From: Terrisporobacter othiniensis
GTDB lineage: Bacteria > Bacillota > Clostridia > Peptostreptococcales > Peptostreptococcaceae
DNA: 6,744 nt
Assembly: GCF_000808015.1 (NCBI RefSeq)
Contig: NZ_JWHR01000145.1
Span: 1 to 6,744, forward strand
Direction of reading: 5' to 3'
Shown here one piece after another: positions 1-5,830 of the stretch (the stretch's first letter is position 1; each line of letters opens with the position of its first letter). The notes beneath the pieces were generated by a model. That model was not told where the DNA came from. It did not search any database and was given only the letters and a program-made list of their open reading frames with translations. A program made the translations under genes and the position numbers.

Positions 1-33
1 ATTATACACTTAACCATTAATTGAATTTTTAAA

Positions 34-397
34 CTAAAATGATATTGAAAGGTAAACAAAATATGGAATATTAAGTATGGCAAATAATAATGCTATTTTT
101 TTATTTGTTTTTCATCTATATATTTATTTTTGTATACTTCTTTTAACGAAAATTTATAAACAAATAAATAATTCATTATACCTATTAGCATTATAAATAT
201 TAATAAGCAAATAAAAGAATACACATTATAAAAATAGCAATCAATTGATATAACCAAATTACTAATATATTTGGCACCTTCTACAACATGAAGTTTTATT
301 GATATTATATCCTCTTCACTTAAAAAGTCATGTGTTGTTCTTACTGATTATTCCCATATATATCTGATAAATCGGAATTTACCAAACAGATATTTTT
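34..397 (-). pseudogene. Frameshifted remnant of an unrecognised membrane protein
   Basis: No intact ORF with a start codon is present, but three overlapping minus-strand frames join into one protein-like reading. Frame 1 (397-341) reads ...NSDLSDIYGNNQ and then stops. Frame 2 (347-93) is open for 84 codons: a polar, probably extracytoplasmic part (HDFLSEEDIISIKLHV), a hydrophobic helix (FICLLIFIMLIGIMNYLFV) and a lysine-rich loop ending DEKQIKK, with a stop at 93-95. One extra A in the seven-A run (complement of 96-102) would continue into frame 3, which reads a second hydrophobic helix (IALLFAILNIPYFVYLSISF) to a stop at 34-36. The layout of outer domain, helix, basic loop and helix suits an integral membrane protein or permease fragment, but I do not recognise the family. 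No start codon or ribosome binding site is visible. The gene may continue past the left edge. Decay is my favoured reading; indel errors in the sequence are the alternative. Confidence 0.5.
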
Positions 398-422
398 ATT
401 TGTACATTGGATTATATTATAA

Positions 423-902
423 CTAAATAGTCTTATACATTTTAACAGCCTTAGATTTATATCCATTCCATTCTAATTGTATTTTTTCACAAGGTACAAA
501 TCCTTGTTTTTCCCAAAAACCAAGTACATTTTCTTCATAATCGTATACAACATCTATTCTAATACGGCTAGCATTCTTAGATTTAAATATTTTTTCTAAC
601 TGATTATATATTATGCTACCTAATCCATTTCCTTTTAGTTTAGCGTCAATCATTAATAAAGATAAATAAACTTCATATTCCATTTTAAAATCACATATCC
701 CAACTATATTACCCTCATTATTTTTTATAACTAATGAGCTGAACCCAATACTTTTCATTTCTTCAATCTCATCAACTATAAAGTCTTTAGAAACAGCTGT
801 AATACCCATATGATTTTTTAAAAAGCTTTTATTAGAATTATAAATATCTAGAATTTTAGCAATATCATTTTCAATTATCATATCAATTATGTAATTATCC
901 AT
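423..902 (-). CDS. GNAT-family N-acetyltransferase
   Basis: A 159-residue protein of the GNAT fold, which transfers acetyl from acetyl-CoA to an amine; the substrate cannot be told from sequence. The acetyl-CoA pyrophosphate-binding motif A is visible as LMIDAKLKGNGLGSIIYNQL at about residues 83-102, with the KGNGLG loop. Motif B is present as VLGFWEKQGFVP at about 126-137, followed by the final strands (IQLEWNGYKSKAVKMYK), so the domain is complete and of normal length. An in-frame ATG 27 bases upstream (929) exists, but GGGGAG lies 8 bases before the ATG at 902, inside that longer reading, so 902 is the better start. It is the last gene of a leftward cluster, 60 bases after the 54-residue membrane protein. 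No terminator is evident behind it. Confidence 0.88.
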   Translation of the reverse strand: MDNYIIDMIIENDIAKILDIYNSNKSFLKNHMGITAVSKDFIVDEIEEMKSIGFSSLVIKNNEGNIVGICDFKMEYEVYLSLLMIDAKLKGNGLGSIIYNQLEKIFKSKNASRIRIDVVYDYEENVLGFWEKQGFVPCEKIQLEWNGYKSKAVKMYKTI

Positions 903-962
903 CTTTAATTCTCCCCATGTTATTTTCATGTCAGTTTTATATATTAGAGTTTAAAATTACTT

Positions 963-1127
963 TTATATATCATCTTTATTTTTTGTTTTCTTACTTAACT
1001 TAGAGCATCCAATACAAATATATGAACAACCTAATATTATAAATACTGTATTTTTATCTCCTACTCCAACTATTAAAAAACAAATGCCTGCAAATAACCA
1101 AATTTTTGCAATTGTATTGTTATTCAT
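963..1127 (-). CDS. Small membrane protein (54 aa), unrecognised
   Basis: This short ORF encodes 54 residues, starting MNNNTIAKIWLFAGICFLIV and ending SKKTKNKDDI. It is supported by a strong ribosome binding site, GAGGAG, 7 bases before the ATG at 1127, and by its place between two same-strand genes (36 bases after the 103-residue membrane protein, 60 before the acetyltransferase start at 902). Two hydrophobic stretches (about residues 8-22 and 27-41) are joined by a short turn, GVGDKNT, and the tail is lysine-rich, suggesting a two-helix hairpin with a cytoplasmic tail. Cysteines at 34, 38 and 41 lie in the second helix. I do not recognise a family and infer no function beyond membrane location. 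Confidence 0.7.
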   Translation of the reverse strand: MNNNTIAKIWLFAGICFLIVGVGDKNTVFIILGCSYICIGCSKLSKKTKNKDDI

Positions 1128-1163
1128 TCAATTTCTCCTCAAATCCCAATCTATCTATAATAT

Positions 1164-1475
1164 TCAAAAAATATTATTCCCTATAGTATTTTCTACAATA
1201 TTATTTCTAAAACAAGTATCTAACATAGCCCCTAAAAATCCTAAAATTAAACCACCACTAATATCACTAAGGTTTAATACAATTCTTAAATAAACACTTA
1301 TTAAAATTGCTAAGATAAAACCTGCAAAGTTTAATATACGTCTAGTTCCTTTATTTAGATTACTTAGATCTTTTTGTATTGGCTTAAATATACCACCTAT
1401 CCTATTGTTTAAAATATAAAATATAAAACTAAAAACAGCTGCTGATAAAAGTGTAGCTATTATCATTGTTCCCAT
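1164..1475 (-). CDS. Hypothetical integral membrane protein (103 aa)
   Basis: A 103-residue protein with three likely membrane helices: about residues 3-21 (TMIIATLLSAAVFSFIFYI), 47-66 (ILNFAGFILAILISVYLRIV) and 72-88 (SGGLILGFLGAMLDTCF). A basic loop, KPIQKDLSNLNKGTRR, lies between the first two. AAAGGG lies 9 bases before the ATG at 1475; the second ATG, three codons later, would be too far from it. The gene follows the lipoprotein frame end (1507 if the second frame is counted) by about 31 bases and precedes the 54-residue gene by 36, so the cluster is probably cotranscribed. I do not recognise the family. The small size and membrane character, together with a neighbouring lipoprotein, suggest an envelope role, but that is inference only. 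Confidence 0.75.
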   Translation of the reverse strand: MGTMIIATLLSAAVFSFIFYILNNRIGGIFKPIQKDLSNLNKGTRRILNFAGFILAILISVYLRIVLNLSDISGGLILGFLGAMLDTCFRNNIVENTIGNNIF

Positions 1476-1565
1476 AATCTTTTTCCCTTTCTATAGATTC
1501 GAATTTTTACCTAGTAAATTCAAAAAACTGAATATAAGGCATTGGTTCTTTTGTAGTATATTCAC

Positions 1566-1865
1566 CTAGTTATATATCACATATCTTTTTTGACTATCCT
1601 TTTTGATTAAGTTATAAAGATTCATATAATCAGTTTTTTCTTGCGATACATAAGATATAAAAAGAGAGACTTCATTTTCTAGCGATGGACTAAGAATTAA
1701 TGTTAAGTTATAATTGCTATCTATCTCATCAATAAGATAAATATAAGCCTTCACTAATGATTTCACTCTTTTTTCCTGTACGTTACACCCTGATATAAAT
1801 ACACAACTTAATACTGAAATTAATAGAATTATTTTTTCATATACCCTCTCTTTTATAGTTTTCAT
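1566..1865 (-). CDS. Small putative lipoprotein, possibly frameshifted
   Basis: The open frame encodes a lipoprotein-type signal sequence: hydrophobic IILLISVLSCVF, then the lipobox ISGC, whose cysteine would be lipidated and anchor the protein outside the membrane. A mostly helical, polar part of about 70 residues follows. Read from the ATG at 1865 it has 99 residues; an ATG at 1901 also exists. Neither has a ribosome binding site. A good one (GAGAGG) stands 4 bases before an ATG at 1840-1838, which reads ATG AAA AAA TAA and is one base out of frame. One extra A there would give MKKIILLISVLS..., a textbook lipoprotein start. At the other end, after the TAG at 1566-1568, another frame reads EYTTKEPMPYIQFFEFTR to a stop at 1507-1509, as if the C-terminus had also shifted. 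The gene may be decaying. No family recognised. Confidence 0.5.
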   Translation of the reverse strand: MKTIKERVYEKIILLISVLSCVFISGCNVQEKRVKSLVKAYIYLIDEIDSNYNLTLILSPSLENEVSLFISYVSQEKTDYMNLYNLIKKDSQKRYVIYN

Positions 1866-1866
1866 T

Positions 1867-1896
1867 AGTATAACATAGCAAAATACTATAATCCAA
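1867..1896 (-). promoter_or_regulatory. Candidate promoter for the lipoprotein cluster
   Basis: On the minus strand TTGGAT (1896-1891) is followed after 18 bases by TATACT (1872-1867), which is preceded by TG one base upstream, making an extended -10. Transcription would begin near 1860, giving a leader of about 20 bases that carries GAGAGG and ends at the ATG 1840-1838. This fits that ATG better than the upstream ATG at 1865, which would lie before the predicted transcript start. Confidence 0.45.
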
Positions 1897-2021
1897 AACA
1901 TTTAATTTATATTGTATATTTTTATTTCATTGCATCACCAGGTGTAATAGGTCTAGCCTCAATTCCAACAGTTTATTATGCCTTTTATAAATATGTAAGC
2001 TCTTCTATATACAATTTATAA
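1869..2021. other. Unassigned segment with competing coding-like readings
   Basis: No complete gene is seen between the truncated acetyltransferase and the lipoprotein cluster, but bases about 1931-1970 are clearly richer in G and C than their surroundings. On the plus strand a 50-codon frame without ATG runs 1869-2021 and includes FIASPGVIGLASIPTVYYAF. On the minus strand a 16-codon frame ends at 1922 and reads TVGIEARPITPGDAMK. At most one can be genuine. Either could be a remnant of a conserved gene; I recognise neither. The remaining DNA up to 2153 shows only weak hairpins. Confidence 0.3.
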
Positions 2022-2153
2022 TCATTGTATCATAGTGAATAGTTCTACTACAGTATACAAAATAAATTATATATTTTAATACTAGCAAAGAGAATATTAA
2101 TGCTCTCTTAGTTCGCATTATATAACATTGGTGAATTAAACATACTTAGCAAA

Positions 2154-2465
2154 TTAGAATTTCTCTAATCTATCGCAAATTGCTGTTGCAACACCAATAT
2201 TTTGATAATCCTTATGTACATATAATCTATCCAAATAACCTTCATTATTAATATCATCAAAACCAATTATTATTCCATTTTCTTCTGCAACCACTGTGTA
2301 GTTATCTAAAAAAGATTCATTCCACTCATCAATATGAATATTTTCTGTGGCCCATACATTTAACTGATCCTCTGTATAGTCTTTTGCATTAATGCAATGA
2401 ACAGTATTATAAAACAAATCAGCAATTTCATTGCAATCACTTGATTTATATTCCCTTATTTCCAT
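2154..2465 (-). pseudogene. C-terminally truncated GNAT acetyltransferase
   Basis: The 103-residue frame begins like a complete GNAT protein (MEIREYKSSDCNEIADLFY) and has the acetyl-CoA-binding motif A, YLDRLYVHKDYQNIGVATAI, at about residues 77-96, with QNIGVA as the pyrophosphate loop. It stops at CDRLEKF, where relatives of this type continue for about 45-50 residues through the strands that complete the fold and carry motif B. None of the three minus-strand frames after the stop resembles that missing part. AGGAGA lies 6 bases before the ATG at 2465, and an extended -10 is just upstream, so expression signals survive. The product probably cannot fold as an active enzyme. A genuine short GNAT-like protein is the less likely alternative. 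Confidence 0.7.
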
Positions 2466-2492
2466 ATCAGTTCTCCTGTCAAATTATTGTTT

Positions 2493-2501
2493 ATTATATC
2501 A
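2493..2501 (-). promoter_or_regulatory. Extended -10 promoter of the truncated acetyltransferase
   Basis: On the minus strand TGATATAAT (2501-2493) is a perfect TG-N-TATAAT extended -10. The base pairs 17 upstream (AATAGT) are a poor -35, which extended -10 promoters can tolerate. The start would be near 2486, leaving a leader of about 20 bases with AGGAGA. The element overlaps the T-run of the preceding terminator. Confidence 0.45.
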
Positions 2502-2539
2502 AAAAAGAGCTGATTACTATTTTCATAATAACCAGCTCT
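2501..2539 (-). terminator. Rho-independent terminator of the ABC-XRE-DUF3169 operon
   Basis: The arms CAGCTCT (2533-2539) and AGAGCTG (2506-2512) pair perfectly, and the stem extends imperfectly through TAA/TTA and ATA/TAT to a small loop. On the minus strand it is followed directly by six T residues (2506-2501). It lies 19 bases after the stop codon of the DUF3169-like gene, as expected for the operon end. Confidence 0.9.
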
Positions 2540-2558
2540 GAATATATTCTCTGAAAAC

Positions 2559-3365
2559 TTATCTTACTTTTGATTGTTTAATTGATTCAACACAATAAGA
2601 AATTGTCTGAACTAGCCATATAATTGTTACAATTACCATAGGAGCAATACCAAAATCCCATATATCATAACCTATAACACAAATTACCCAAAGTATTACA
2701 CATGTTGTAGATACAGAGATATATGCTTTATAAGCACTTTTATATATTCCTAATTTTATTGCTTCATCACAGCTATCCAACCATTTTTTACTAAATTTCA
2801 CATCATATATACTTCCCTTTAACAAAGGGTTAATTTCTTTTTCTAAATTAATTATTTTCTTTTGAATTAGTGTGGAAGAAGCTATGCATAGTATAAATCC
2901 CACAAGTAAGCAAATAAAATTTATAATACTAAAATTACCACTAAGACCATAATGTATATTATCAAATACTGATAACGTGCTCCCTATTCCAAAGAAGAAA
3001 AATCCAAGAATCATATTTACAGAAGTAAGTAAAAGTATATAAGATAACCTTAATTCAATTTTGTCTATTATATCATCATCTTCATTTGTTTCACTCCATA
3101 AATCATATTCTTTTCGTGATTTATTATAAATTTTTGTACTTATTATTATTACTAATATAGAAAGTACTATGCTTGCAAATGGTGTAATCACCTGAAATAT
3201 ACTCATTAGTAAACTAGGAATAGCCTCGCCAAAGATTTTTTTTAAGTATACAGACGATGCACCAATTATTCCACCGATTATTCCAGATATCACTATTATA
3301 ACAATGTAACCTTTAAATGCTTTTTTGTCTTCTTTTTTAATTTCTTCCACATGATTGCTATTCAT
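2559..3365 (-). CDS. DUF3169-like six-helix membrane protein
   Basis: A 268-residue integral membrane protein. After a charged cytoplasmic start with EEIKKEDKKAFKGY come about six hydrophobic segments: VIIVISGIIGGIIGASSVYL, then SLLMSIFQVITPFASIVLSI, ILLLTSVNMILGFFFFGIG, FICLLVGFILCIASSTLI, VSTTCVILWVICVIGYDIW and MVIVTIIWLVQTISYCV. Start motif, size, helix pattern and position directly behind a small XRE regulator match proteins annotated DUF3169 in clostridia and bacilli (recognised from memory, not searched). Their biochemical role is unknown to me. ATGs exist at 3383, 3374 and 3371, but AGGAGG lies 9 bases before the ATG at 3365, which I therefore chose. It overlaps the regulator's stop by 8 bases (ATGAATAG), so the two are likely translationally coupled. 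Ends just before the operon terminator. Confidence 0.8.
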   Translation of the reverse strand: MNSNHVEEIKKEDKKAFKGYIVIIVISGIIGGIIGASSVYLKKIFGEAIPSLLMSIFQVITPFASIVLSILVIIISTKIYNKSRKEYDLWSETNEDDDIIDKIELRLSYILLLTSVNMILGFFFFGIGSTLSVFDNIHYGLSGNFSIINFICLLVGFILCIASSTLIQKKIINLEKEINPLLKGSIYDVKFSKKWLDSCDEAIKLGIYKSAYKAYISVSTTCVILWVICVIGYDIWDFGIAPMVIVTIIWLVQTISYCVESIKQSKVR

Positions 3366-3573
3366 TATCATCATCCTCCTCATAACTAAAAATGTCTTCC
3401 ACCCTTACTCCTAAAACCTTTGCTATTTTTAATGCTAAAGTTACTGATGGAGAGTAGTCCCCTCGTTCAATCTGGCTAATTGTTTGTCTAGATACTCCTA
3501 CTAAACGACCCATCTCCGTTTGATTTACATTAATCCTAGTCCTATATTCTTTTAAACGATTATTTAATGGCAT
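3358..3573 (-). CDS. XRE/Cro-CI family helix-turn-helix regulator
   Basis: A 71-residue protein that is almost entirely one HTH_3-type DNA-binding domain. The first helix carries RLKEYRTRINV, the helix-turn-helix runs QTEMGRLVGVSRQTISQIERG (about residues 18-38) with recognition helix SRQTISQIE, and YSPSVTLALKIAKVLGVRVEDIF completes the five-helix fold. The tail is acidic (EEDDDNE). There is no ligand or dimerisation domain, as is usual for these short regulators. AGGAGG lies about 9 bases before the ATG at 3573. It follows the ABC permease by 36 bases and overlaps the DUF3169-like gene. Relative to 434 repressor, the glutamines that touch ACAA half-sites align with Q30 and Q34 here and one is replaced by R29. 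This fits the ACAA-N6-TTGT palindromes at the operon promoter, so autoregulation is inferred. Confidence 0.92.
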   Translation of the reverse strand: MPLNNRLKEYRTRINVNQTEMGRLVGVSRQTISQIERGDYSPSVTLALKIAKVLGVRVEDIFSYEEDDDNE

Positions 3574-3609
3574 ACAACTCCTCCTGACTATTTTCCTTGT
3601 TCTGTTGAC

Positions 3610-4860
3610 TTATTTTTCAACCTTAAGCCATTTTAAAGCATTTTTTAATTTTATTGGATTTCCATACATAAGTGTAGCCATTCTATATATCTTAGCGCCA
3701 CATATTCCTGCTAATACTGTTGATACTATTAATATTAATGCAGATATTATGAATTCCATTGATGTAATAGCTCCAGTTGCAACTCTTACTATCATAGTCA
3801 TTGGAGATGCAAATGGTATATATGAACAAACCTTCAACAATACACTATCTCCATTAGTCAATCCAAATATGCTGATAAAAAATACTACAACAAATATCAT
3901 CATTATAGGTCCAACACTTGTTGATATCTCTTCTGTTTTTGATACTAAAGCTCCTAAAGCTCCAAATATAAATGAATAGAATAAGTAACCTAATATTCCA
4001 AATATGGCAAATGTAATTATTAATTCTGAAGGAATTTTAAATACACTATCTAACATTCCATTCCATGCTTCACTATTTACCTTATATGCAATAAGTGCTG
4101 CTGACATTATCACTCCAACTTGTGCTATACTTGCTATTGCACCTGCAATTACTTTACCAAAGATTAAATTATTTGTATTTGTGCTTGTAACTAATACTTC
4201 TATTGCTCTATTACTTTTTTCTGAAGTTATTGATACAGCAATTAATTGACCATACATTATAATCATCATATATACAACAAAAATTAGTATGTATGCGTAG
4301 AAATAATTATTTACACTATCTTTGCCTAATACTTCAACATCAGAAACTATTTGAGTATTATAAACATTATCTACCTTATTGAAATCTATTCCTTCACTAG
4401 TAATTTGTTTTTCTCTATAAATTCTTTTTAAAAGTTCATCAAATATTGTTTTATTTTCATCATCAAACTTAGTATTTTGAACAACATAACTGTATTGTGT
4501 TGAACTTTTTATATCAAATCCTGCTTCTACATCTTGATTTTCAACTAATTTATTTAATTCATCTTGGTTTTTTACTACTTTCCAATTTGAGTTTGGAAAA
4601 TAAGCTTTTAATACATCTTTATTAGATATAATATTTTTTTCATCGTGTATTGCCAAATTAATTATATCTTCTTTCTCAACCTCTTCTACTTTAGTTTCGC
4701 TTTTAGCTAATCCTGGTAATATGCTTGACATATCTATAAAGTTTGGCAAAGATAAACCAACTACCATTAATGCTGCAATTATTATGGTACTTACTACAAA
4801 TGATTTTTTTCTAAAATAATTAGAAAGCTCAAATTTTAATACAACAAGAAATTGTTTCAT
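3610..4860 (-). CDS. ABC-2 type permease, YhaP/NatB-like
   Basis: A 416-residue permease, presumably the membrane half of an export system with the ATPase encoded just upstream. Architecture is that of ABC2_membrane_3 proteins: a cytoplasmic KFELSNYFRKKS start, a first helix at about 21-40, a large extracytoplasmic domain (about 45-180, rich in Lys, Asp, Glu and Asn), then a bundle of five or six helices from about 187 to 395. The conserved post-helix segment AVSITSEKSNRAIEVLVTS, the likely ATPase-coupling region, is at about 208-226. Length is close to B. subtilis YhaP as I remember it. NatB/YhaP systems are usually annotated as sodium or unknown-substrate efflux; the substrate cannot be read here. 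The ATG overlaps the ATPase stop by one base (TAATG), with AGGTGAAG upstream, so translation is coupled. Confidence 0.88.
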   Translation of the reverse strand: MKQFLVVLKFELSNYFRKKSFVVSTIIIAALMVVGLSLPNFIDMSSILPGLAKSETKVEEVEKEDIINLAIHDEKNIISNKDVLKAYFPNSNWKVVKNQDELNKLVENQDVEAGFDIKSSTQYSYVVQNTKFDDENKTIFDELLKRIYREKQITSEGIDFNKVDNVYNTQIVSDVEVLGKDSVNNYFYAYILIFVVYMMIIMYGQLIAVSITSEKSNRAIEVLVTSTNTNNLIFGKVIAGAIASIAQVGVIMSAALIAYKVNSEAWNGMLDSVFKIPSELIITFAIFGILGYLFYSFIFGALGALVSKTEEISTSVGPIMMIFVVVFFISIFGLTNGDSVLLKVCSYIPFASPMTMIVRVATGAITSMEFIISALILIVSTVLAGICGAKIYRMATLMYGNPIKLKNALKWLKVEK

Positions 4861-5774
4861 TATTCTTCACCTACTTTCTTTACAAATATATCTGTTAAAT
4901 CTGGTTCATACATAGAAAACTTCTCTATATCTATGTTTTCTTTTAATATATTTTCTAAAAGTTGGTTTTTAGTTTTATTATCTAGTAGTTCCAATATTAG
5001 GCAATCTTTTTTAACTTCATTTACAATTACTAAATTATTAAATTTCTCTTCACATATAGATTTTAAATCATCTGATGTTAAGTTATTTGCGCTTAATATT
5101 AATCTATTGTTTCCAAATTCTTTTTTTATTTCTTTAAGATTTCCACTAAGTACTATCTCACCTTTATTTATTATGGCTATTTCTTCACAAAATTCTTCAA
5201 CATAGCTCATTTGATGGCTTGAGAATATAACTAATTTATTTTGACTTATTAATTCTCTCACAGTATCTTTAAGTATTTGTGCATTTACTGGATCTAATCC
5301 ACTAAATGGTTCATCAAGTATAACTATTTCTGGATCACAGACTAAAGTTTGTGCCAATTGAACCTTTTGCTGATTTCCTTTTGATAAACTATCTAGTACT
5401 TTGTCTGCATATTCCTCTATACCTAATTTTTTAAGCCATAGTTTTGTGCTTTCTTTTGCCTTCTTAGCTGGTATTCCTCTTAACTGTGCTAAGTAAACTA
5501 TTTGTTCTGTAACTTTCTTTTTAGGGTATAAACCTCTTTCTTCTGGTAAATATCCTATCTGATATTTTCTTGGTTCAAATTTTTTCCCATCTATTAATAT
5601 TTCACCTGAATTAGCTTTAAACACATCCATTAATATACGAATTGTTGTAGTTTTTCCTGCTCCATTTCGCCCCAATAATCCAAGTACCTTACCACTTTCA
5701 ACGCAAAAAGATATCCCATGTAGTACTTCTTTTTCAGAGAAACTTTTTCTTAATTCCTTTACCTCTAACCTCAT
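4860..5774 (-). CDS. ABC transporter ATP-binding protein, YhaQ/NatA-like
   Basis: A 304-residue cytoplasmic ATPase that would power the adjacent permease. Visible motifs: Walker A GRNGAGKT (35-42), LPEERGLYP (76-84) where most ABC proteins have the Q-loop glutamine, signature LSKGNQQK (130-137), Walker B IVILDE (150-155), D-loop SGLDP (158-162) and switch histidine in SSHQM (H187). A C-terminal region of about 85 residues (DUF4162-like) ends with EPDLTDIFVKKVGEE. LPEERGLYP and the C-terminal domain point to the YhaQ (COG4152) group rather than drug- or lantibiotic-type ABC proteins; the group assignment is from memory. An in-frame ATG at 5825 exists but falls at the predicted transcript start and inside an operator. 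AGGAGGG lies 5 bases before the ATG at 5774, which is the start used. All catalytic motifs are intact. Confidence 0.9.
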   Translation of the reverse strand: MRLEVKELRKSFSEKEVLHGISFCVESGKVLGLLGRNGAGKTTTIRILMDVFKANSGEILIDGKKFEPRKYQIGYLPEERGLYPKKKVTEQIVYLAQLRGIPAKKAKESTKLWLKKLGIEEYADKVLDSLSKGNQQKVQLAQTLVCDPEIVILDEPFSGLDPVNAQILKDTVRELISQNKLVIFSSHQMSYVEEFCEEIAIINKGEIVLSGNLKEIKKEFGNNRLILSANNLTSDDLKSICEEKFNNLVIVNEVKKDCLILELLDNKTKNQLLENILKENIDIEKFSMYEPDLTDIFVKKVGEE

Positions 5775-5797
5775 ACTTTCCCTCCTGACCATTTTCA

Positions 5798-5824
5798 TTG
5801 TCATTATGACAATTATACTTGTCA
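5798..5824 (-). promoter_or_regulatory. Downstream operator with an extra half-site
   Basis: TGACAA (5807-5812), six bases, then TTGTCA (5819-5824) form a perfect-armed 18-bp palindrome starting at about the predicted transcription start. A further TTGTCA (5798-5803) stands three bases from the first arm and makes a second, tighter inverted pair, TTGTCA-TTA-TGACAA. A protein bound here would block early transcription or promoter escape. The palindrome centre is 35 bp from the upstream copy. Confidence 0.65.
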
Positions 5825-5830
5825 TAATTA

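Noticed and set aside
1084..1293. Plus-strand open frame overlapping two minus-strand membrane genes
   Set aside because: It spans the antisense of two genes that have good ribosome binding sites; it has none itself.
2088..2109. Inverted repeat AAGAGA / TCTCTT with a 10-base loop behind the truncated acetyltransferase
   Set aside because: Only six AT-rich pairs and no T-run on the minus strand, so not convincing as a terminator.
2154..2465. The two GNAT genes as a recent tandem duplication
   Set aside because: The proteins share only the general GNAT layout; their N-termini and motif A sequences are clearly different.
3605..3979. Plus-strand open frame of 124 codons opposite the ABC permease
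   Set aside because: It lies wholly opposite a gene with clear family features; its Ile/Asn/Thr-rich text is the usual antisense shadow, and no ribosome binding site precedes its ATG.
4852..5205. Plus-strand open frame of 117 codons opposite the ABC ATPase
   Set aside because: Serine/phenylalanine-rich shadow of the ATPase C-terminus, with no ribosome binding site or promoter.
5775..5825. Upstream ATG (5825) for the ABC ATPase
   Set aside because: It coincides with the predicted transcription start and an operator arm, adds 17 residues not expected for the family, and has no ribosome binding site; the ATG at 5774 has AGGAGGG.
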